Positions 40,450 through 46,647 of a DNA stretch of 46,647 nt are shown here, piece by piece. Numbering within the stretch: the stretch's first letter is position 1; each line of letters begins with the position of its first letter. Origin of the DNA: an uncultured Collinsella sp. (lineage in GTDB: Bacteria; Actinomycetota; Coriobacteriia; Coriobacteriales; Coriobacteriaceae); assembly GCA_934630375.1 (NCBI GenBank), contig CAKTVQ010000012.1, positions 1 to 46,647 of the forward strand, written 5' to 3'. The notes under the pieces were generated by a model. That model searched no databases and was not told the origin of the DNA. It saw only the letters and a list, made by a program, of their open reading frames with translations. The position numbers and the translations under genes are program-made.

Positions 40450-41472
40450 ATGGCACAGGAAGCAACCGCCAACGAGCAAAAGAAATTCAAGGTCCCGCGT
40501 ATCCCGGGCGACATCATGATCTATCCCATGATCGTCGGCCTTTTGCTCAACACCTTCTGCCCGCAGGTCTTTGAGATCGGCGGCTTCTTTACGGCTGCCT
40601 GCCGCGGTGGTTCCAATACCATCGTTGCGGCGATCCTGCTCTTCGTGGGTGCCGGCATCAGCTTTAAGTCCACGCCGGGCGCCATCAAGACCGGCATTGT
40701 CGTGCTGATCCCCAAGCTTGTCGTCGCGGCGGCTCTCGGTTTGGGCGTGGCCTATTTCTTTAACGACAACTTCCTTGGCCTCAGTTCCGTGTCCATCATC
40801 GGCGGCATCACGTTCTGCAACATGGCGCTCTATACGGGCATCATGGGCGAGTTCGGCGACGAGTCCGAGCAAGGCGCCGTCGGCATCCTGTTCTTTACGG
40901 CCGGTCCCGCCGTCACGATGATTATCCTCGGCGTCTCGGGTCTCGCCAACATTCCCATCGGCACCATCATCGGTTCCATCCTGCCGCTCGTTATCGGCAT
41001 GGTTTTGGGCAACCTGTTCCCGTTCATCAAGAACCTGCTGGTCCCCGGCACCAATCCCGCGATTGCCGTCATCGGTTTTCAGCTCGGTGCGTCCATGAGT
41101 CTGTCGAGCTTCATCACCGGCGGCATCTCGGGCATTCTGCTTGGCCTCATCACGCTCTTTATCGTCGGCCCCATCACCTTTGCCTTTGAGCGCCTGTGCG
41201 GCGGCAACGGCAAGGCTGCTGTTGCCTGTTCCACCATCGCCGGTACGGCCATGACCACGCCGGTCGCCCTCGCCGAGGTTGCACCGCGCTATGCCGAGCT
41301 TGCGCCCACCGCGTACGCCCAGATCGCAACGGCCGTTATCATCACGGCGATCATGGCCCCGATCCTGACCGGCTGGGTCGACAAGAAGTTCTGCCGCGGC
41401 AAGGAAGACCTGTCGGTTGCCGGTGTCGAGGCTATCGAGGAGGCTGTCGCGACCGATATCGACGGCGAGTAA
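40450..41472 (+). CDS. 2-keto-3-deoxygluconate permease (KdgT family)
   Basis: KdgT permeases import 2-keto-3-deoxygluconate by proton symport, a step in pectin and glucuronate use. The 340-residue protein has about ten spans and the family motifs RIPGDIMIYPMIVGLLLNTF, GISFKSTPGAIKTG, GEFGDESEQGAVGI and FQLGASMSLSSFITGG. ATG 40450 follows GGGGG by 4 nt. No KDG kinase or aldolase lies nearby, so its substrate could differ. A terminator hairpin follows. Confidence 0.9.
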   Translation: MAQEATANEQKKFKVPRIPGDIMIYPMIVGLLLNTFCPQVFEIGGFFTAACRGGSNTIVAAILLFVGAGISFKSTPGAIKTGIVVLIPKLVVAAALGLGVAYFFNDNFLGLSSVSIIGGITFCNMALYTGIMGEFGDESEQGAVGILFFTAGPAVTMIILGVSGLANIPIGTIIGSILPLVIGMVLGNLFPFIKNLLVPGTNPAIAVIGFQLGASMSLSSFITGGISGILLGLITLFIVGPITFAFERLCGGNGKAAVACSTIAGTAMTTPVALAEVAPRYAELAPTAYAQIATAVIITAIMAPILTGWVDKKFCRGKEDLSVAGVEAIEEAVATDIDGE

Positions 41473-41519
41473 TCACCTGTTCGAATCAATGAAATCGGCG
41501 TGTGCAATTCACGCCGTCC

Positions 41520-41563
41520 GAGCGCCCGTACGGCATCTGTTATTCGGTGTCATTCGGGCGCTC
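41520..41563 (+). terminator. Hairpin after the permease gene
   Basis: GAGCGCCCG (41520-41528) pairs perfectly with CGGGCGCTC (41555-41563). A smaller GGCGTG/CACGCC stem lies just upstream (41497-41515). The T-run is short (TGCTATTATT). Confidence 0.55.
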
Positions 41564-41573
41564 TGCTATTATT

Positions 41574-41625
41574 CCCCTTACCCCTGCGGGCTAAGGGGTG
41601 TTTCTTGCCCGAGCGAATCTCGGGC
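41574..41625 (+). promoter_or_regulatory. Two-hairpin leader upstream of the GGDEF gene
   Basis: CCCCTTA (41574-41580) pairs with TAAGGGG (41592-41598), and GCCCGAG (41607-41613) with CTCGGGC (41619-41625). The pair lies 37 bp before the GTG start. It may be a regulatory leader; it does not resemble a known c-di-GMP riboswitch. Confidence 0.35.
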
Positions 41626-41662
41626 GATTCTGGCCACTTGGATATAGAGGGGATGGAACCTA

Positions 41663-42805
41663 GTGGTTAAGGCACTCAAGATCGAGATATTTATGCTGTG
41701 CATGATTATTCTTATCGGACTTGCCGCACGAAGCCGTCGCTCCTTGTTCTCGAGCACTCAGCAGCTTTTGTTTAGCATGCTGGGTTACACGTCTGCCGCG
41801 TACATTTTCTTCGATATGATCTGGGTGCTCTCGGATGGAGTGGGCGGCACCGCAGGCCTCGCGGCCAACTGGATTTCCAATGCGGTCTCGTTTTCGCTGT
41901 TCGCCATCGCGTGCCTCATTTGGTTTTTCTATTCCGAGACGATGCAGGGCTCGCAGCTCTTGACCACGCCCTATAGGGTGGCGCTTTTGACGTTGCCGAC
42001 CGTATTGGTGGTCGCGCTGGCGTTTACCAGCTACTGGACACACGCCCTGTTCTATATCGATGCGCAGGGCATATACCGTCGCGGTGCGCTTTATATGATT
42101 CAGCCTATCGTTAGCTACTGCTACGTCATATATACGTCCTTGCATGCCTTTGTTCAGGCTCGAAAAGTCGAAAGCCTGCAACAGAAGGCCATTTATCGCA
42201 CTCTTGCCTTCTTTGCGGTTCCCGCTCTGGTGGGCGGTACCTTTCAGGTGGCGTTTTCGATACCGGGCCTTTGTGTCGGTATACTGCTGAGCATTCTGCT
42301 GCTCTACATCGTCTATCAAGAGCAGCTGATCTCGACTGACCCGTTGACCGGGCTCAATAACCGCAATCGTTTTGAGACCTATATGCTGTCGCTGTTCTCG
42401 GGTGCGGACCAGGCCAAGGATGTGTATCTGCTGATGATGGACGCCGACGGCTTTAAGCAGATCAACGACCACTATGGACATGTCGAGGGCGACCATGCCC
42501 TTCAGGTTGTTGCGACGGCGCTCAAGGACGTCTGCTCGGTGTCTGGCGGCTTTATCGCGCGCTATGGCGGCGATGAGTTCGTGGTGCTTCAAAAGGCGGC
42601 GACGGAGCAGGAGATCATCAGCCTGTGCACGGCGATTAACGACGAGCTTGCGCGCGCCGAGGTGCCGTATTCGCTGCGGATGTCCATCGGATACGCGCGG
42701 GTCGGCGATGGGGTCGATACCTGGCAAGGCTTACTTCGCGCCGCCGATGCAGAGCTCTACTGCGTTAAGGCCGAGAAGAAGAAAGCCGGCGTTCAGATTC
42801 GCTAG
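41663..42805 (+). CDS. Membrane-bound diguanylate cyclase (GGDEF)
   Basis: The C-terminal 160 residues are a GGDEF domain that would join two GTP into c-di-GMP. The active motif is intact (RYGGDEF, GGDEF at 302-306), as is DPLTGLNNRNRF. The product-inhibition site (RxxD) is replaced by VSGG at 293-296, so feedback control is probably lost. The N-terminal 220 residues form about seven membrane spans with no recognised sensor family. GTG 41663 is chosen because the nearby ATG (41652) leads to an immediate stop; AGGGG lies 11 nt upstream, a long gap. It has 380 residues and is a single gene. Confidence 0.9.
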   Translation: MVKALKIEIFMLCMIILIGLAARSRRSLFSSTQQLLFSMLGYTSAAYIFFDMIWVLSDGVGGTAGLAANWISNAVSFSLFAIACLIWFFYSETMQGSQLLTTPYRVALLTLPTVLVVALAFTSYWTHALFYIDAQGIYRRGALYMIQPIVSYCYVIYTSLHAFVQARKVESLQQKAIYRTLAFFAVPALVGGTFQVAFSIPGLCVGILLSILLLYIVYQEQLISTDPLTGLNNRNRFETYMLSLFSGADQAKDVYLLMMDADGFKQINDHYGHVEGDHALQVVATALKDVCSVSGGFIARYGGDEFVVLQKAATEQEIISLCTAINDELARAEVPYSLRMSIGYARVGDGVDTWQGLLRAADAELYCVKAEKKKAGVQIR

Positions 42806-42810
42806 TAAAA

Positions 42811-42849
42811 AGGGGCGCACGACCGTTGAGTCGTGCGCCCCTATTTCTT
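42811..42849 (+). terminator. Terminator after the GGDEF gene
   Basis: A 13-bp perfect stem (AGGGGCGCACGAC at 42811-42823 with 42830-42842) is followed by ATTTCTTA. Confidence 0.85.
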
Positions 42850-42912
42850 ACGAAGGCCTAGTAGCGGCTGTCGAAGATGCGCCCCGTCTTTTTCTCGGAA
42901 CGCGGTAGCTCG

Positions 42913-43848
42913 CTAGGCCTTTTTAGGTTTGTTAACGATGATGATGCCGCCGCAGACCAACAGCAGGGCAACGATAACGGTAACGGGGCTCGTGCCGGCG
43001 CCCTCGCCGAGCAGCAGCGCGCTCAACAGCACGCCAAAGACCGGGTTCATAAACCCAAAGACCGAGACGCGGCTAACGGGGTTGACGGCAAGCAGGCGCG
43101 ACCACAGCGAGTAGGCGACCGCAGAGATAAGCGCCATATAGACGATGAGCGCGATGGCGGGGGCAATTGCCGTGGGGGAGAGCACGCCGCCCATCAAAAA
43201 GCCGATCATGGTGAGGACGAGGCCGCCGACCAAGAACTGCCAGCCGGCAAGCAAGACGCCGTCGTGCTCGCGCGAGAAGATACCGATCAGGCAGGTCGAA
43301 AGGGCGCCCGCGACGGTGGAAGCCAAGATGAAGCCCTCGCCGTCGAGCGTAAAGCCAAAGGTGCCGTCCGCGCCTGAAAGGTTAACGAGTGCGACGCCGG
43401 CGAAGCCCAACACGCAGCCGAGCACCTTGGCCGCATCGAGCTTTTCGGTGCGGAATGCCAGGGCGGCAAAGAGAATGGCCAAGAAGTTGGCGCTGGCCTC
43501 GATGATGGAGCTCGACATGGCACTTGCTCGGGAGAGACCCAGATAGAAAAAGAAGTACTGCCCGATAGTCTGGAAGAGCGACAAGACAAAGATGGGCTTG
43601 ATGTCGCGCGCTTGCGGTATGAGGGGGCGGCGTTGGGCCGCGCTCATCCCAACGATAACCAGCATGCCGGCAAGCGTAAAGCGTAAACCTGCAAAGAGCA
43701 GCTGCGAAGCGCTATCGTGCGCTGGGATACCAAAGAGTGCGTAGCCGATCTTGATGCAGGGAAAGGCCGATCCCCAGAGTGCACAGCAAACAAGACAGCC
43801 CAGGATGAGTCCGGGCAGGGTGGCGAGATACGGCTTGCGGCTTTGCAT
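42913..43848 (-). CDS. EamA/DMT-family transporter
   Basis: The 311-residue protein has ten predicted membrane spans in two EamA repeats: the first begins GLILGCLVCCALWGSAFPCIKIG, trimmed here to its key Trp-Gly-Ser, and the second holds EGFILASTVAGALSTC. The last spans end KPKKA. DMT transporters usually export metabolites such as amino acids or nucleosides; the substrate is not readable. ATG 43848 follows AGGAAGGA by 4 nt; an earlier frame to 43890 overlaps the purL terminator. Single gene, convergent with the GGDEF gene. Confidence 0.9.
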   Translation of the reverse strand: MQSRKPYLATLPGLILGCLVCCALWGSAFPCIKIGYALFGIPAHDSASQLLFAGLRFTLAGMLVIVGMSAAQRRPLIPQARDIKPIFVLSLFQTIGQYFFFYLGLSRASAMSSSIIEASANFLAILFAALAFRTEKLDAAKVLGCVLGFAGVALVNLSGADGTFGFTLDGEGFILASTVAGALSTCLIGIFSREHDGVLLAGWQFLVGGLVLTMIGFLMGGVLSPTAIAPAIALIVYMALISAVAYSLWSRLLAVNPVSRVSVFGFMNPVFGVLLSALLLGEGAGTSPVTVIVALLLVCGGIIIVNKPKKA

Positions 43849-43873
43849 GATGTCCTTCCTGTATGCGCGAAGC

Positions 43874-43910
43874 AAAAAAGAACCCGCCACCGGGGATGTC
43901 GGTGGCGGGT
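43874..43910 (-). terminator. Terminator of purL
   Basis: On the minus strand, ACCCGCCACCG and CGGTGGCGGGT (43882-43892 and 43900-43910) form an 11-bp stem with a 7-nt loop, followed by TTCTTTTTTGC. Confidence 0.85.
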
Positions 43911-43947
43911 GTTGTTACCCGAGGGGATTGTACCCGATGGGATAGCT

Positions 43948-46647
43948 TTAAGCGAAGTAGGCCACGCCGCTCTCAAAGATCGGCATGAACTTATCGCCGG
44001 GGACATGCTCGGGCACGTTGCGGTACAGGTTGTCGCCGCGACGCTCGGCATGGCCCATCTTGCCCAGGACGCGGCCGTCGGGGCTCGTGATGCCCTCGAT
44101 GGCGAGTGCGGAGCCGTTGGGGTTGACGGAGAGATCCATGCTGGGCTTGCCGTCCTCGCCCACGTACTGCGTGGCGACCTGGCCGCTGGCGATCAGCTGG
44201 GCGAGCACTTCGTCATTGGCGACAAAGCGGCCCTCGCCGTGGCTGATGGCGACGGTGTAGGGGTCGTCCAGGCTGCACTGCGACAGCCACGGGGACAAGT
44301 TGGACGAGATGCGGGTGCGCACCAGACGGCTCTGGTGGCGACCGATGGTGTTGAACGTCAGCGTGGGCGCATCGGGCGTGGCGTCGACGATGTCGCCGTA
44401 GGGCACCAGGCCGAGCTTGATCAGGGCCTGGAAGCCGTTGCAGATACCCAGCATCAGGCCATCGCGGGCCTTGAGCAGGTCGCGGACTGCCTCGGTGACC
44501 TCGGGAGCGCGGAAGAACGCCGTGATGAACTTGGCGGAGCCGTCGGGCTCGTCGCCGCCCGAGAAGCCGCCGGGGATCATGACGATCTGGCTTGCGCGGA
44601 TGCGGCGGGCAAGCTCGTGGGTGCTCTCGGCGACGGCCTCGGGCGTGAGGTTGTTGATCACGAAGGTGTCGGCCTCGGCGCCGGCGGCGCGGAAGGCACG
44701 GGCGCTATCGTACTCGCAGTTGTTGCCGGGGAACACGGGGATAACCACGCGCGGGCGGGCGATCTTGGCGCCGCCGTACACGTGGATGTCCTTGGCGCGG
44801 AAGTCGATGGTCTCGACCTCGGGGGTCTCGTCGGCGCTGCGGTAGGCAAAGACGCCCTCGATGCCGCTCTCCCAGGCCTCCTGGAGCTCGGAGAGCTCGA
44901 TGACTTCGGAGCCGGTGTCGATGACATAGCCCTCGACGGTGGTGCCCAGGGGCTCGACGACAACGCCGTCGGCGACCTCGGGCAGCTCGGCATCCTCGGC
45001 GAGCTCGACGATAAAGCTGCCGTAGAGCGGGGTGAAGAGGCTCTCCACGTCTACATCCTCGGCAAGCTCGATACCGATCTGGTTACCGACGCACATCTTA
45101 AAGAGGCTCTCGGCGCCGCAGCCGTAGCCGGGCGTGGAGATGGCCAGGGCGTTGCCGGTAGCAGTGAGCGCCTCGACGGCGTCAAACGCGGCGAGCAGCT
45201 GCTGAGCATCGGGGCGGTAGTCCTCGCCATAGGTGGCGGGGGCGATGCGGACGACGCGGTGCGTGAGGCCCTTGAATTCGGGCGAGACGGCGCGGGCGGC
45301 CTTGCCCACGGCGACGGCGAAGCTGATCAGGGTCGGCGGAACGTTGAGCTCGCCGGCCTCGTCCTCAAACGAACCGCTCATGGAGTCCTTGCCGCCGATG
45401 GCGCCGGCACCCAGGTCGACTTGGGCCATGAGGGCGCCCAGGACGGCTGCCGTGGGCTTGCCCCAGCGCTCGGCCTCGGTGCGCAGGCGCTCGAAGTACT
45501 CCTGGAAGGAGAGGTAGGCGCGCTTGTGCTCAAAGCCGGCGGCAACGAGCTTGGCGATGGACTCGACCACGGACAGGTAGGCGCCCGCAAACTGGTCAGC
45601 TTCCATCAGGTAGGGGTTGAAGCCCCATGCCATAGCACTCGCCGTGGTGGTCTCGCCGTCCACGGGGAACTTGGCGACCATGGCAGAGCTCGGAGTGAGC
45701 TGCGTCTTGCCACCAAAGGGCATGAGCACGGTCGCGGCACCGATGGTGGAGTCGAAGCGCTCGGAAAGGCCCTTGTTGGAGGCGACGTTGAGGTCGGTGA
45801 CCAGCGAGGTCATGCGCTCGGCAAGCGTGGTGCCAGCCCAGCTGGGCTGCCACACGCTACGGGCGCACACGTGGGCGACCTGGTGCTTGGGTGCGCCGTT
45901 GGAGTTGAGGAACTCGCGGGACAGGTCGACGATGGCGACGCCGTTCCAGGCCATGCGCATGCGCGGCTCGGCGGTAACCTCGGCGATAACGGTCGCCTCG
46001 AGGTTCTCCTCAGCGGCGTAGCCCATGAACTCCTCGACGTCACCGTCGGCGACGGCGCAGGCCATGCGCTCCTGGGACTCGGAGATAGCGAGCTCGGTGC
46101 CGTCCAGGCCGTCGTACTTCTTGGTCACGGTGTCCAGGTCGACATACAGGCCGTCGGCAAGCTCACCCACGGCGACCGAGACGCCGCCGGCGCCAAAGTC
46201 GTTGCAGCGCTTGATCAGGCGGCAGGCGTCGCCGCGGCGGAAGAGGCGCTGCAGCTTGCGCTCGACCGGGGCGTTGCCCTTCTGGACCTCGGCACCCGAG
46301 GTCTCGATGGACTCGGTGTTCTGGGTCTTGGATGAGCCGGTGGCACCGCCGATGCCGTCACGGCCGGTGCGGCCGCCCAGCAGGATGATTTTGTCGGTGG
46401 GGGCGGGGCACTCGCGACGCACGTGGTTTGCCGGAGTAGCGCCCACGACGGCGCCGACCTCCATGCGCTTGGCCACGTAGCCGGGGTGATAGAGTTCGTT
46501 GACCTGACCGGTGGCAAGGCCGATCTGGTTGCCGTAGCTGGAGTAGCCGGCGGCAGCAGTGGTCACGAGTTTGCGCTGCGGCAGCTTGCCCTCGAGCGTC
46601 TCGGAAACCGGGACGGTGGGGTCGCCGGCGCCGGTAACACGCATGGC
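43948..46647 (-). CDS. purL: Phosphoribosylformylglycinamidine synthase, 5' part off the window
   Basis: PurL converts FGAR to FGAM in purine synthesis using glutamine and ATP. About 899 residues are present; the reading frame continues past the right edge, so the N-terminus is missing from the window rather than broken. Visible parts include GGRTGRDGIGGATGSSK, the second synthase half with GGKDSMSGSF, and a complete C-terminal glutaminase domain with VFPGNNCEYD, the catalytic Cys in LGICNGFQ, and ISHGEGRF. The single-chain form with a fused glutaminase is the long type. The gene ends at a strong terminator. Confidence 0.95.
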   Translation of the reverse strand, partial: AMRVTGAGDPTVPVSETLEGKLPQRKLVTTAAAGYSSYGNQIGLATGQVNELYHPGYVAKRMEVGAVVGATPANHVRRECPAPTDKIILLGGRTGRDGIGGATGSSKTQNTESIETSGAEVQKGNAPVERKLQRLFRRGDACRLIKRCNDFGAGGVSVAVGELADGLYVDLDTVTKKYDGLDGTELAISESQERMACAVADGDVEEFMGYAAEENLEATVIAEVTAEPRMRMAWNGVAIVDLSREFLNSNGAPKHQVAHVCARSVWQPSWAGTTLAERMTSLVTDLNVASNKGLSERFDSTIGAATVLMPFGGKTQLTPSSAMVAKFPVDGETTTASAMAWGFNPYLMEADQFAGAYLSVVESIAKLVAAGFEHKRAYLSFQEYFERLRTEAERWGKPTAAVLGALMAQVDLGAGAIGGKDSMSGSFEDEAGELNVPPTLISFAVAVGKAARAVSPEFKGLTHRVVRIAPATYGEDYRPDAQQLLAAFDAVEALTATGNALAISTPGYGCGAESLFKMCVGNQIGIELAEDVDVESLFTPLYGSFIVELAEDAELPEVADGVVVEPLGTTVEGYVIDTGSEVIELSELQEAWESGIEGVFAYRSADETPEVETIDFRAKDIHVYGGAKIARPRVVIPVFPGNNCEYDSARAFRAAGAEADTFVINNLTPEAVAESTHELARRIRASQIVMIPGGFSGGDEPDGSAKFITAFFRAPEVTEAVRDLLKARDGLMLGICNGFQALIKLGLVPYGDIVDATPDAPTLTFNTIGRHQSRLVRTRISSNLSPWLSQCSLDDPYTVAISHGEGRFVANDEVLAQLIASGQVATQYVGEDGKPSMDLSVNPNGSALAIEGITSPDGRVLGKMGHAERRGDNLYRNVPEHVPGDKFMPIFESGVAYFA

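Noticed and set aside
41497..41662. c-di-GMP riboswitch before the GGDEF gene
   Set aside because: Hairpins are present, but the conserved GEMM core sequences are not seen.
43717..46335. An 872-residue open frame on the plus strand opposite purL
   Set aside because: Composition is extremely Gly/Ala/Val/Leu-rich and it mirrors purL codon structure; purL is certain.
1..46647. tRNA or rRNA genes
   Set aside because: No T-loop consensus with matching acceptor stem and no rRNA-like sequence was noticed on either strand; a covariance search would be needed to exclude atypical ones.

Overview
This window reads as chromosomal DNA of a GC-rich anaerobic actinobacterium, most likely a gut member of the Coriobacteriia such as Collinsella. 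That is inferred from the high GC content, reverse rubrerythrin for peroxide removal, a ferredoxin-fused EtfA, the PdxST route to PLP, and a type II PurL. No database search was possible. No rRNA, tRNA, CRISPR array, transposase or prophage gene was seen. Most real genes start after a good Shine-Dalgarno sequence, and several starts were moved on that basis.

Layout. 1-3.7 kb: an AlaA-type aminotransferase with an N-terminal HTH, a deformylase-like enzyme, and a winged-helix protein with a long RGG tail, followed by about 400 bp packed with hairpins. 3.7-7.3 kb: vitamin B6 synthesis (pdxS, pdxT) divergent from a MocR regulator (pdxR), then reverse rubrerythrin. 7.5-15 kb: a DUF5131 protein, an Fe-alcohol dehydrogenase/aldehyde dehydrogenase pair, a small acidic/basic protein, a metallophosphoesterase, a ChbG-like deacetylase and a DUF2130 coiled-coil protein. 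15-24.6 kb: a Ski2-like helicase and several tRNA-modification genes (trmB, a Trm9-like methyltransferase, elp3), interrupted by an XRE-membrane regulator/DUF4097 operon, and a spermidine-synthase-like gene.

24.6-30.3 kb: a three-gene minus-strand block (TerB-domain protein, BrxD-like P-loop ATPase, Lhr-like helicase). It looks like a DNA-processing or defence module lacking any recognisable BREX core, and is the best candidate for a poorly described system. 30.3-34.4 kb: a DUF554 membrane protein and a five-gene cell-surface operon with three exported proteins, one carrying an LAQTG sorting signal. 34.7-38.4 kb: an operon for a flavin 2-hydroxyacid (lactate) dehydrogenase with EtfB and ferredoxin-EtfA, resembling the electron-bifurcating lactate dehydrogenase complex. 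38.4-46.6 kb: HD hydrolase, AzlCD exporter, KdgT-type permease, membrane GGDEF cyclase, EamA transporter, and purL running off the right edge.

A recurring theme is structured intergenic DNA. At least four copies of a hairpin whose loop carries (A/G)GGGACAGG, a 25-bp perfect inverted repeat and a nested multi-stem element sit between genes, several placed where a terminator is expected.
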